From: Avena insularis
Lineage: Eukaryota > Streptophyta > Magnoliopsida > Poales > Poaceae
Assembly: GCA_023614405.1 (NCBI GenBank)
Contig: CM042696.1
Location: forward strand, 337,705,211-337,769,210
DNA length: 64,000 nucleotides
Direction of reading: 5' to 3'
Made by a program: the position numbers and the translations under genes. Below, in pieces: positions 24,197 through 35,680 of this stretch. The notes beneath the pieces were generated by a model. It saw nothing but the letters and a program-made list of their open reading frames with translations, did not search any database and was not told where the DNA came from. Position 1 is the stretch's first letter; each line of letters begins with the position of its first letter.

Positions 24197-24821
24197 TTTG
24201 ATCTTTTGTAGACCTATGCTTCCGGAGGGTCAAAATGGGTGCTTGATAGTGGATGCACAAGTCATATGACCGGAAGCGCGTCTAGTGTCAAGGAGTTGAG
24301 ACCAAATGTTGCTCAAATATCCATGACATATGCCGACAAGTCAAAGTCTAAGGTAATGGGTTTCAACAAAGTTGTGGTTGCACACGATATCACTCTCGTG
24401 GACGTCATGCTTGTTGAGACCCTTGGCTATAATTTACTTTCAGTCCGTGCTCTTGGAAAGATGGGTTTTGTCGTCTTTATTTATAATGATATTGTGATCC
24501 TCATGTGGAGCAAGTCTCTAAAGGTCGCTTTTGTTGGGTACGTCGAGAATGACTTGTATGTGGTGGACTTCTCGGGGAAAACCACTACAAGTCTGATGTG
24601 CTTATTCAGAAAGGCCGATGTGGGTTGGCTATGGCATCGCCGTCTAGCCCATGTCAACATGAGAACTTTGCAAAGCCTCCACAAGGATGGTCATATTGTT
24701 TGACTAAAAGAAAATGTTCGCTTTGCCAAAGATCATGTTTGCAGGGCATGTGTTGAAGGAAAGATGCATGATTCTCCCCACAAGCCAAAGAACTACATCA
24801 AGTCCAAGAGGATCTTGGAGC
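24197..24821 (+). pseudogene. pol: Element A protease and integrase zinc-binding region
   Basis: Protease: KWVLDSGCTSHMTGSASSVK contains the copia DSG active site. The GAG-pre-integrase region follows (GWLWHRRLAHVNMRTLQSLH with two His, then CRACVEGK with two Cys). The frame is the same as gag but separated by TAG at 24194 and another TAG about 15 nt on, and a TGA follows GHIV near 24701. The stretch ttgatcttttgtag before TATGCTTCC resembles a splice acceptor, and element B has a similar one. Coding stops at 24821, where the Angela-like element enters. Confidence 0.8.
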
Positions 24822-26700
24822 TGTTGGAGATATGCCCTAGAGGTAATAATAAATGTAGTTATTATTATATATCTTTGTGTTTATGATAAATGTTTACATT
24901 CATGCTATAATAGTATTAACAAGGAAACCATTAATACTTGTGTGATTTGTAAACCTAATTTGAAGTCCCTAGTATAGCCTCTATACTTCACTAGCTTGTT
25001 GGTTGATTGATGATTGTGGTTTCCCTATCATGAACATTGAGATGTTATCAACAACAAGATCATATCGTTAGGAGAATGATATGGTGGACATACTCCTATA
25101 GACAAGCGTAGCATAAAGATCAAGTCATTTCAATAGTTCAATTGCTATATGCTTTCTGATACATAGTAACCTAATTCCTTCGACCATGAGATCATGCATA
25201 TTGCCTTTACTGGATGGATGCTTTGATGTCATCAAACACCACACCGTAACAGGGTGGCTATAAAGGTGGCATTGAGTGTTCGGAAAGTATTGGTTGAAAC
25301 ACATGGATCAAGAGTGGGATTTGTCCATCCACATGACGGATAGATATTCTCTGGGCCCTCTCGGTGAAATGTCATCCAATTAGCTTGCAAGCATGTGACT
25401 TGGTCACAAGGGATCACATATCACGGGAACGAGAAAAGAGTACTTATCGATGTGAGGATGAACTAGGTATGCAGAGATACCGGCGATCATAACCTCGGAT
25501 AAGTAACATATCGTGAGACAAAGGGAAATTGGTATCGTATGTAAGTGGTTCATTCGATCGCAGTAATCGTAGAAATATGGGAGCCATATGAATTTCCAGA
25601 TTCCTCTATTGGTTATTGTTGAGAAGTGTCTCGATCATGTCCGCATAATTCACGAACCGTAGGGAGACACATAAGGATTGACGTTGTTTGAGTAGTTATG
25701 GTATTATGAGAAAGAGACCGAATGTTGTTCGGAGTCTCGGATGGGATCCGAGATATCACGAGGTGATCCGGAATGGTCCGGAGAATAAGATTCATATAAG
25801 GAAAGTCCCGTTTCGGAGTAGCGGAATGATTCCGGTGTTTTCATCGGGAACATTCTAGAAGGTCCCGGAATGTCCGGCACTCCGGAGGGGGAAGGGTACA
25901 TGAGTGTGTCATTACATATTGGAATGATTGCATCATGTACTAAGTATTCTTGCTGTCCCAAATAAAGGATTTATTTAAATCCTAAATTGAAAAGTCAAAC
26001 GGCTAGTTTGAAAGTCAAACGGCAAGTTTTGGGAAGTGGGAAAAGAGGAGGAAGTGGAGACCGACTTGGGGGAGGAGTCCCCTTGGCCGGCGCGCCTCCC
26101 AAGGCCGACTTGGGGAGGGACTCCTCCAATTGGCCGGCCTCCCACCTATAAAGGCAAGGGCAGGGCCTCCCCTCCTAGACACACAAGTTTCCTATCCTCT
26201 AAACTAAACCCTAGATCTAGACCCCGGTTTAGAGCTATTCGGTTTAGAGCCTTCTAATTGGTTTAGAGCCCTCTAATTGGTGTGTCTAATTACTAGACCA
26301 CTAATAGCCTCTCTCATAAGCTCCACCATACTCGCACCGGCTTAAGGCGAAGCCCTGCGGGATTTCCCCTCTACCTCCGGTACCACGCCGTTGTGCTGCC
26401 GGAATCGCGAGGAGAGTGCTACAACCTCCCACTGCTGGAACAAGGAGAGGAAGGTCTTCGTCAATTTAACGATGTGACCCATGCAGGGCGCTATGGAACG
26501 CTGGCCCGGGAAGGATCGTCTACGATCTTGAGATCGGAAAGAATACGACTACATCACCCACGAGAATGCTCTCGTTAAACACTTTGGAATCTTCGGTGAG
26601 TTATTCCATCGACTCGTTGCTACAATCTAGTAGATAGATCTTGGCTTGTTTGTTTGTATGCGATAGAAAATTTTTGTTTTCCATGCTACGAACCCCTACA
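24822..26700 (+). mobile_element. 5' LTR of the Angela-like element
   Basis: 1879 bp. A TATA box (CTATAAAGG) sits at about 26146-26154. The first 520 bp differ from the 3' LTR at about two positions, whereas 25350-26160 and 26345-26570 carry many short indels. Confidence 0.93.
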
Positions 26701-26701
26701 G

Positions 26702-26713
26702 TGGTATCAGAGC
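26702..26713 (+). other. Primer-binding site of the Angela-like element
   Basis: TGGTATCAGAGC one base after the LTR, complementary to initiator tRNA-Met. Confidence 0.95.
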
Positions 26714-27767
26714 CAGGTTTATATGTAGATCTGTTGCACGAGTAGAACACAATGGTCATTGTGGGCGTTGATGCTTTTATTGTAGATTGCTTTTTGTGTA
26801 CTTTGCATCTTGCGGTATGTTGGGATGAAGCGGCCCAGGCTAACCTTACATGACATCGTTCATGAGACTTGCTCCACGCTTGACATGCAACTCGTTTTGC
26901 ATAAGTGGCTTTGCGGGTGCCTGTTTCTCCTAGCATAGTAAAGATCCAATTTACAACGGGTAATCAACAATGCTAGTATCAATGTTGTGGTTCTTGTTCG
27001 TAGGTTAGAACGACACCTATGGAAAGCCCCAAACCACGTAAAATATGCAAAGAAAGTAGAAGCGTCTAACTTTGTTTTGCAGGGTGTGCCGTGATGTGAT
27101 ATGGCCATGATTGTGATTATATTTGATGTATGCAATGTTCCTTATTGTAAGTTGGCAACCGGGAATATATGGTTGTCTTTAATTTCTGTTAAGACCTGCG
27201 TGTCTATTCAAAATAGTTGTAATAGTTGAAGCTGGTGGGCGACAACCATGAAGAAGCGTCATTGACCTTGATGCTATGCGGTGATGATGTAGATCATGTT
27301 CGTTCTTGAAGATGGAGATCGGAAGCACAAAGAAGAAAGGCCATATCATATCACATATTATGAATTGCATGTGATGTTAATCCTTTATGCATCTTGTATT
27401 GCTTAGTAGACGACGGTAGCATTATAAGATGATCCCTCATGCACATAAATTTCAAGTTCTAAAGTGTTCACCCTTAGTATGCACCGTTGCCAAAGCTTGC
27501 TTGAGCGCCATGTGATGATCGGGTGTCTTTGATTCCGGGTGAATACAACGTAAGCAAGCCAGATTTGCTTATGCGGAAGCTAAGGTTTGATCTTGACGAG
27601 CCTAGCATGTCTGACATGGCCTCAGGAACACGGATCGCGAAAGGCAAAGCATGAATCATATAGTAGATATGATGAACATGATGATTGTTCGCCATTAAAA
27701 CTATATCAGCTCTCGTGATGATCGGTGTTGATGTAGTGGATTTGGTTCGTGTGATCACTAAAACAAT
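26714..27767 (+). other. Angela-like leader, non-coding
   Basis: About 1 kb between primer site and gag, without an ORF of interest. BARE-type elements have a long untranslated leader here carrying packaging signals. No specific structure was recognised. Confidence 0.6.
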
Positions 27768-28700
27768 GTGAGGGATGTTGTTTTGAGTGGGAGTTCACCT
27801 AGTTTAATTTCATTAATTAATTTGAACTCAATTTGTCATAAACTTAGTCTAAACTATTGCAAATATGTTGTAGATCAATGGCAGCCTACCATCAATTTTA
27901 ATGCGTTCCTAGAGAAAGAAAAGTTGAAAAACAATGGAAGCAACCATGGATTGGTTCCGCAATTTGAGGATTGTCCTCACATTTGGTAATTTGACCTATG
28001 TGCTGGATGCACCGCTAGGTGACCCACTGAGCTGATGCTACCGATGAAGTAAAGAATGTTTACCTCTCGGAAGAATCGGTACTCCATAGTTCAGTGTGCT
28101 ATCTTGTATGGTTTAGAATCGAGAGAAAAGATTTGAAGAGTCGATCCATATGATATTGTCGAGGATCTCAAATTAATCTTTGAGACTCATGCGGCAATTG
28201 AAAGCTATGAAGCTTGAAAAGTTCTTTAACCGCAAGATGGAAGAGGGTAGCTCGTCGGTGAGCATGTGCTTAAGATGTCCGCACGCAAATAAACTTCAAA
28301 GTTTGGGTATAGTGATTCCTAATACTTTGGGGTTTACCGCATCCTCCAATCACTACCACCAAGTTACAAGAACTTTGTGATGAACTACAACATGCAGAAC
28401 ATGAACAAAGAGTTGCGAACTGTTTGCTATGTTAAAATCTGCGAAGTGGAGATCAAGAAAGAGCACCAAGTGTTGATGGTCAATAAGACCACCAAATTCA
28501 AGAAAGGCAAGTCTAAGCAAAGGGACACTTCAAGAAGGGTGGTAAGAAAGTTACCATACCGACGAAGAAGACCAAGGCTGGACCTAAGCCTGGCCCGAGT
28601 GCTTTACGCAAGGGAGAAGGTCCGAAGCGGAATTGCCCAAGGTACTTGGCGGATTTGAAGAACGGCAACATCAAGAAGAAAGGTATATCTGATATACATG
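27768..28700 (+). pseudogene. gag: Angela-like gag, heavily frameshifted
   Basis: Pieces of a BARE-type gag appear in changing frames: TINFNAFLEKEKLKNNGSN (about 27891), a capsid piece near 28160-28260, then YNMQNMNKELR and EVEIKKEHQVLMVNKTTKF (about 28383-28500), followed by a basic region. I could not read an intact CCHC knuckle. At least five breaks are needed over 900 bp, far more than in pol of the same element. Confidence 0.7.
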
Positions 28701-29257
28701 TTATTGATGTGTATCTCACTAGTACTCGTAGTAGTGCTCGGGTATTTGATCTTGGTTCGGTTGCTCATATTTGTAACTCAAACAGAGCTGCAGAATAAAC
28801 GGAAGCTAGTGAAGAACGAGGTGACGGCGCGTAGGAAACGGATCAAAGGTTGATGTGATCGCGTCGGCACGCTACCTCTTCATCTACCATCGGGATTAGT
28901 TTTATACTTAAATAATTGTTATTTGGTGCTGCGTTAAGCATGAACATTATATCGGGATCTTGTTTATTGTAGAGGCTTACTTGTTTAAATCCGAGAATAA
29001 TGGTTGTTCGATTTATATGAGTAATGTGTTTTATGCACATGCACCTTTGATAGATGGTCTATTCATGTTGAATCTCGATAGTAGAAATACACATATTAAT
29101 AACATTGAAGCTAAACGATTGAAATCAGCGATAACTCGACCTATATGTGGCAATCGCTGCCTTGGTCACATTGGAGTGAAACGATGAAGAAACTCCATTC
29201 GATGGACTTCTTGAATCACTTGATTTTGAATCACTTGAAAGATGCGAGGCATGTCTG
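28701..29257 (+). pseudogene. pol: Angela-like protease and integrase zinc-binding remnant
   Basis: FDLGSVAHICNS near 28746 is the protease active-site region, but the usual DTG reads DLG. Further on are KSENNGCSIYMSNVFYAHAP and CLGHIGVKR (about 29158-29184), the GAG-pre-integrase segment, and CEACLMGKMTKTPFS near 29247. Several stops and shifts interrupt the stretch. Confidence 0.65.
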
Positions 29258-29932
29258 ATGGGTAAAATGACTAAGACTCCATTTTCTGGTATGATGGAGC
29301 GAGCTACGGACTTATTGGAAATCATACATACCGATGTGTGTGGTCCAATGAGTGTAGCATCGCGCAGTGGTTATCGTTATGTTCTTACCTTCACGGATGA
29401 CTTGAGTAGATATGGGTATATCTATTTCATGAAACATAAATCCGAAACTTTCGAGAAGTTTAAGGAGTTTCAAAGTGAGGTAGAGAATCAACGTAACAAG
29501 AAGATTAAATTTCTACGTTCTGATCGTGGAGGTGAATATCTAAGTTACGAGTTTGGCGAACATTTAAGGAAATGTGGAATACTTTCCTAGTTGACACCGC
29601 CGGGAACACCACAACAGAATGGTGTGTCCGAACGTCAGAATCGAACTCTCTTAGATATGGTTCGTTCTATGATGTCACTTACAGATCTACCACTATCATT
29701 TTGGGGTTATGCATTAGAAACAGCCGCATTCACTTTAAATAGGGCACCGTCTAAATCCGTTGAAACGACACCATATGAATTATGGTTTGGGAAGAAACCT
29801 AAATTGTCGTTCCTTAAAGTTTGGGGATGCGAAGCCTATGTAAAGAAGTTACAGCCGACAAGCTTGAACCCAAAGCGAAAATGCGTCTTCATAGGATACC
29901 AAGGAAACTATTGGGTATACCTTCTATCATAG
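29258..29932 (+). pseudogene. pol: Angela-like integrase
   Basis: DDE integrase core: IIHTDVCGPM (first D), FLRSDRGGEYLSYEFGEHLR (second D) and PQQNGVSERQNRTLLDMVRS (E). RAPSKSVETTPYELWFGKKP and KVWGCEAYVKKLQP are the usual copia C-terminal landmarks. One in-frame TAG (29588-29590) splits the core, and the frame is lost at about 29915. All three catalytic acids are present. Confidence 0.85.
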
Positions 29933-30111
29933 ATCCGAAGGCAAAATCTTCGTTGCTAAGAATGGATCCTTTCTAGAGAAGGAATTTCTCTCGAAAGAGG
30001 TGACTGGAAGGAAAGTAGAACTCGACGAGGTTGTCGAACCTTCTCTCGAATTGCAGTAGCGCAGCACCGAAGAAGTTCCTGTGGTGCCTGCACCAATAAG
30101 AGACGAAGCTA

Positions 30112-31075
30112 ATGATAGTGATCATGAAACTTCGGTTGAAGTTGCTACACAGAGCCTCGGAGGTCAACGAGAACTCGTACCACCTGCATTGGTATGATTC
30201 CATTATGAATGTCATGTTGGTGGACAACACCGATGACCCCGAGACATATGAGGAAGCGATGATGAGCCCAGATTCCAATAAATGGCAAGAAGCCATGAAA
30301 TCCGAGATTGGATCCATGTACGAAAACCAAGTATGGACTTTGGTGGACTTATCGGATGGCCGGAAGGCTGTCGAGAACAAATGGATTTTCAGGAAGAAAA
30401 CAGATCTTGATGGTAATGTTATCGTCTATAAAGCTCGACTTGTCGCAAAAGGGTTTCGACAAATTCAAGGAGTTGACTACGATGAGACTTTCTCACCAGT
30501 AGCGAAGCTAAAGTCTATGAGGATTATGTTAGCAATCGCTGCATATTATGATTATGAGATATGGCAGATGGATGTCAAAACGGCGTTCCTCAATGGAGAC
30601 ATTGATGAAGAGTTGTATATGATGCAACCCAAAGGTTTTGTCGATCCTTAAGATGCTAATAAGGTATGCAAGCTTCAACGGTCCATCTATGGATTGAAGC
30701 AAGCATCCCGTTGGAATCAACGCTTTGATAAGGTAATCAAAAGTTTTGGTTTTTACAAACTTATGGAGAAGCTTGTATTTACAAGAAAGTGAGTGGGAGC
30801 TCGTAGCATTCTTAATACTGTATGTGGATGACATATTGTTGATTGGGAATGATGTAGACCTTCTTAATAGTGTCAAAGAGTATTTGAATAATAGTTTTTC
30901 AATGAAGGATCTTGGCGAAGCAGCTTACATATTAGGCATAAAGATTTATAGAGATAGATCGAAACGCCAAATATCATTGTCACAAAGTACATATTTGGAC
31001 AAAGTTCTAAAGAGGTTTGGAATGGAAGATAGCAAGAAAGGGTTCTTGCCCATGTTGCAATACGACCTTGAGTAA
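30112..31075 (+). pseudogene. pol: Angela-like reverse transcriptase
   Basis: Copia RT: VENKWIFRKKTDLDGNVIVY, KARLVAKGFRQIQGVDYDET, WQMDVKTAFLNGDIDEELYM, SIYGLKQASRWNQRFDK and the catalytic YVDD (30821-30832) followed by ILLIGNDVDLLNSVKEYLNN. A TAA after FVDP (30649-30651) and a shift between 30740 and 30790 break the frame. The active site is intact. Confidence 0.86.
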
Positions 31076-31811
31076 AACTCAAAGTCCGACATCGGCAGAA
31101 GATAGAGAAAAGATGAGTAAGACTCCCTATGCCTCAGCCATAGGATCTCTAATGTATGCCATGCTATGTACTAGACCCGACATCGCATATGCTGTTAGTC
31201 TAACTAGCAGATATCAAAGTGATCCAGGAGTGGATCATTGGACAGCGGTCAAAAACATCCTTAAGTACTTGAGAAGAACTAAGGATATGGTTCTTTCTTA
31301 TGGAGGTGATGAACAGCTCGTTGTTAATGGTTACACCGATGCTAGTTGGAACACCGATCCGGATGATTCTACATCACAATCTGGATACGTATTTATTTTG
31401 AATGGTGCAGCAGTTAGCTGGAGGAGTGCGAAGCAAAGCGTTGTGGCGAGATCTTCAACTGAATCAGAATACATGGCTGCTTCAGAGGCTTCACAAGAAG
31501 CGATATGGATGAAAGAGTTCATTACAGAGCTGGGTGTGGTTCCAAGTGCGCTGGACCCAATGTCTATCTACTGTGATAACATGGGCGCCATAGCCAATGC
31601 GCAAGAACCAAGGTCACACAAGAAGCTGAAGCATATCAAGCTACGTTTTCACGCTATTCGAGAACATATCCAGGATGGGGATATAAAGATTTGCAAAGTA
31701 CACACAGATCTGAATGTGGCGGATCCGTTGACTAAACCTCTCCCGAGGGCCAAACATGACCAACACCAAACTGCCATGGGTGTTCGTATATTACCATGTA
31801 ATCTAGATTAG
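31017..31811 (+). pseudogene. pol: Angela-like RNase H and pol C-terminus
   Basis: An open frame from about 31080 to 31809 with CTRPDIAYAVSLTSRYQSDP, the RNase H acids in VNGYTDASWNTDPDDS, STESEYMAASEASQEAIWMK and YCDNMGAIANAQEPRSHKKL, and the end TDLNVADPLTKPLPRAKHDQ. The frame differs from the RT piece, with a shift near 31050-31080. This is the best preserved coding block of the element. Confidence 0.88.
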
Positions 31812-31823
31812 ATGACTCTAGTG

Positions 31824-31835
31824 CAAGTGGGAGAC
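31824..31835 (+). other. Polypurine tract of the Angela-like element
   Basis: caagtgggagac directly before the 3' LTR; it primes plus-strand DNA synthesis. The same aagtgggaga core precedes the Angela-like LTR at the right end of the window. Confidence 0.85.
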
Positions 31836-33697
31836 TGTTGGAGATATGCCCTAGAGGTAATAATAAATGTAGTTATTATTATATATCTTTGTGTTTATGA
31901 TAAATGTTTACATTCATGCTATAATAGTATTAACAAGGAAACCATTAATACTTGTGTGATTTGTAAACCTAATTTGAAGTCCCTAGTATAGCCTCTATAC
32001 TTCACTAGCTTGTTGGTTGATTGATGATTGTGGTTTCCCTATCATGAACATTGAGATGTTATCAACAACAAGATCATATCGTTAGGAGAATGATATGGTG
32101 GACATACTCCTATAGACAAGCGTAGCATAAAGATCAAGTCATTTCAATAGTTCAATTGCTATATGCTTTCTGATACATAGTAACCTAATTCCTTCGACCA
32201 TGAGATCATGCATATTGCCTTTACTGGATGGATGCTTTGATGTCATCAAACACCACACCGTAACAGGGTGGCTATAAAGGTGGCATTGAGTGTTCGGAAA
32301 GTATTGGTTGAAACACATGGATCAAGAGTGGAATTTGTCCATCCACATGATGGATAGATATTCTGGGCCCTCTCGTGAAATGTCATCCAATTAGCTTGCA
32401 AGCATGTGACTTGGTCACAAGGGATCACATATCACGGAACGAGAAAAGAGTACTTATCATTAACGAGTATGAACTAGGTATGCATAGATACCGACGATCA
32501 TAACCTCGGATAAGTAACATATCGTGAGACAAAGGGAAATTGGTATCGTATGTAAGTGGTTCATTCGATCGCAAAGTAATCGTAGAAATATGTGGGAGCC
32601 ATATGAATTTCCAGATTCCTCTATTGGTTATTGTTCGGAGAAGTGTCTCGATCATGTCCGCATAATTCACGAACCGTAGGGAGACACACTTAAGGATTGA
32701 CGTTGTTTGAGTAGTTATGGTATTATGAGAAAGAGACCGAATGTTGTTGGAGTCTCGGATGGGATCCGAGATATCACGAGGTGATTCGGAATGGTCCGGA
32801 GAATAAGATTCATATAAGGAAAGTCCCGTTTCGGAGTAGCGGAATGATTCCGGTGTTTTCATCGGGAACATTCTAGAAGGTCCTGGAATGTCCCAAGACC
32901 GGAGGGGAAGGGAACATGAGTGTGTCATTACTTATTGGAATGATTGCATCTTTTACTAATTATTGTTGCGGTCCCAATTAATGTATTTTTTTAAATCCTA
33001 AATTGAAAAAGTCAAACGCTAGTTTGAAAGTCAAACGGCAAGTTTTGGGAAGTGGGAAAGAGGAGGAAGTGGAGACCGACTTGGGGAGGAGTCCCCTTGG
33101 CGGGCGCCCCAAGGCCGACTTGGGAGGGACTCCTCCCTGGCCGCCCTCCCACCTATAAAGGCAAGGTGGCCTCCTCCTAGACACACAAGTTTCCTATCCT
33201 CTAAACTAAACCCTAGATCTAGACCCCGGTTTAGAGCTATTCGGTTTAGAGCCTTCTAATTGGTTTAGAGCCCTCTAATTGGTGTGTCTAATTACTAGAC
33301 CACTAATAGCCTCTCTCATAAGCTCCACCATACTCGCACCGGCTTAAGGCGAGCCCCCTGGGATTTCCCTCTACCTCCCACGCCACGTTGTCTGCGGAAT
33401 CGCGAGGAGAGTGCTACAACCTCCGCACTTGGAACAAGGGAGAGGAAGGTCTTCGTCGAGTACCGAACGTGTGACCGATCATGGAGCGCTATGGAACGCG
33501 CGCGGAAGGATCGCTCACGCGATCTTGAGATCGGAAAGAGTACTACATCACCCACGAATCTGCTCTCGTTAAACACTTTGGAATCTTCGAGGGTGAGTTA
33601 TTCCATCGACTCGTTGCTACAATCTAGTAGATAGATCTTGGCTTGTTTGTTTGTATGCGATAGAAATTTTTTGTTTTCCATGCTACGAACCCCTACA
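31836..33697 (+). mobile_element. 3' LTR of the Angela-like element
   Basis: 1862 bp with the same ends as the 5' LTR; TATA at about 33152-33160. It ends at 33697, followed by TSD GGAGC. Confidence 0.93.
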
Positions 33698-34400
33698 GGA
33701 GCTCCTTCATGTGGATCTTTTTGGTCCTCCGTCTCATGCGAGTCTTGGTGGGAAGAAATATTGTTTAGTGATTGTTGATGACTACTCAAGATACACTTGG
33801 TTATATTTCTTCAAGTTAAAAAGTGAGACCCAAGAGAACTGCATTGACTTCATCAACATGGCTAAACGTCAACACAATGTCCCAACATTAACAATAAGAA
33901 GTGACAATGGTACCGAGTTCAAGAACTACACATTGAATGGATTTCTTAGTGATGAGGGAATAAAACATCAATATTCCGCTGCATATACCCCTCAACAAAA
34001 TGGTGTAGCTGAGAGGAAGAACCGGACTCTTATTGATATGGCAAGGACTATGTTGGCGGAATTTAAATCTCCATACAATTTTTGGGCTGAAGCTATCTCC
34101 ACCACATGCCATGCATCAAACCGTCTCTACCTCCGCAAAGAATTGAACAAGACTCCATATGAAATCCTCACCGGTAAGAATCCCAATGTTTCTTACTTCC
34201 GGGTGTTCGGTTGTAAGTGCTTTTATCGCATTAAGGGCATTCGTTTATCCAAGTTTGATTCCAAAGCATTGGAGGGTATTTTTGTTTGTTATGGTCTTGA
34301 ATCCCACACTTATAGAATCTATGACAAGCTCTCCGGAATTGTCATAGAATCTTGTAGTGTGGTGTTTGAAGAATATGATGGTCCCCAAGCGGGCGTGTTT
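33698..34400 (+). pseudogene. pol: Element A integrase core (continued)
   Basis: Resumes after the Angela-like element in the phase expected from an 8881-nt insertion. ELLHVDLFGPPSHASLGGKK gives the first D, TIRSDNGTEFKNYTLNGFLS the second and PQQNGVAERKNRTLIDMART the E. LYLRKELNKTPYEILTGKNP, FRVFGCKCF and LEGIFVCYGLESHTYRIYD follow. A one-base shift near 34390 moves the frame before the linker to RT. Confidence 0.88.
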
Positions 34401-35680
34401 ATGTCTGTGATGTAGATGATGAAATGCCTTAGGATGCCATAGGAAGAATGGGTGCAGGCTTCATCCGCCCTGTTGAGGAACCCCTTATGGCGGATCGAGA
34501 AGAACTATGCTCTACTCAAGTGGAGCCCTCATCTTCACAACATCAACAAGCTCCTATCGAGGAGGACAATGACCCATGCCAAAGACAAGTTGTGGACCCT
34601 CAACCTGCTGATCAAGAAGAAACCTCTAGCTAGGAGTTATTTGAGTCTCCATTTGCTAGAATGTCCAGTGGTGCTAAGTCTATTACACAAGGAAGATCTA
34701 TAGAAACTGCCATAAGGAAAGCTCAATGCCTGTCTAGAAGTATGCTTGATCAAGACCAAGGTCAATCCTTGCCTCTTACAGAAGAGAATAATTCCAATGA
34801 TGATCAAGGTCAAGTTGATGGTCAAGACGAGGACCAAAATGATGAAGTGATCACCCCAAGAAACAACAAGGAGATCGAAACTCGTCGCCAAGCTAGAATG
34901 GATAGAATATTGGAATTAAGAGACCACACTCTTGAGAATGTGGTAGGAGATCTAATAAGAGGTATATCTACTCGAGCTCAACTGAAGAACTTTGGTGAGA
35001 ACCAAGCACACATTTCCATGGTGGAACCAAAGAAAGTATGGGAAGCCCTTGAAGATTCAGATTGGTTGGATGCAATGCACAAAGAGCTCAACAACTTTGA
35101 GATAAACAAAGTATGGAAGTTAGTTGAAAAGCCAAAAGATTGCCACAATGTTATAGGCACCAAGTGGATTTTCAAGAACAAGCAAGATGAGCATCGAATT
35201 GTGGTGAGGAACAAGGCAAGATTGGTTGCACAAGGGTTCTCTCAAATTGAAGGCATTGATTATGGAGAGACTTATGCACCCATGGCTCGCCTTGAGTCCA
35301 TCCGTATCCTTCTTGCTTATGCGGCACATCATAAATTTAAACTACAACAAATGGATGTAGAAATTGCATTTCTTAATGGTCCATTGCATGAGTTGGTATA
35401 TGTGAAACAACCCTCGGAGTTTGAGGATCCCAACTTTCCAAACCATGTATACAAACTCTATAAGGCACTCTATGGGCTCAAACAAGCCCCACGCACGTGG
35501 TATGAGCACCTTAGAGAGTTGTTGCTAGATCGTGGGTTTGAGGTTGGGAAAATTGATCCCACTCTTTTTACTAAGAAGGTCAATGGGGAACTTTTTGTAT
35601 GCCAAATTTATGTAGATCGTATTATCTTTGGCTCATCTAACAAAGCTTTTAATGATGAATTCTCAAAGCTTATGACTGAC
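34401..35680 (+). pseudogene. pol: Element A linker and reverse transcriptase
   Basis: An acidic, Q-rich linker (34401-34980) with two in-frame TAG codons is followed by copia [82 protein letters not shown]. The catalytic box reads YVDR (35609-35620) instead of YVDD, so the second catalytic Asp is replaced by Arg and the enzyme should be dead. Element B keeps YVDD at the same position. The domain is cut at 35680 by a solo LTR. Confidence 0.87.

Larger units (their letters stand above)
24822..33697 (+). mobile_element. BARE/Angela-like copia element nested in integrase of A
   Basis: 8876 bp. LTRs 24822-26700 and 31836-33697 start TGTTGGAGATATGCCCTAGA and end CGAACCCCTACA. TSD GGAGC at 24817-24821 and 33698-33702. 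It has a tRNA-Met primer site and PPT, and copia domain order. The LTR start and domain motifs fit the BARE/Angela/WIS group of grasses from recalled features. Gag and protease are heavily frameshifted. Integrase, RT and RNase H are mostly readable with several breaks. Confidence 0.92.

Noticed and set aside
13946..26713. TGGTATCAGAGC motifs (13946, 19315 minus, 26702) considered as tRNA gene parts
   Set aside because: They are 12-nt primer-binding sites beside LTRs; no cloverleaf sequence surrounds them.
28377..28658. Basic ORF that might be a separate small gene
   Set aside because: Its middle part reads as the capsid end and basic region of the Angela-like gag in shifted frames.
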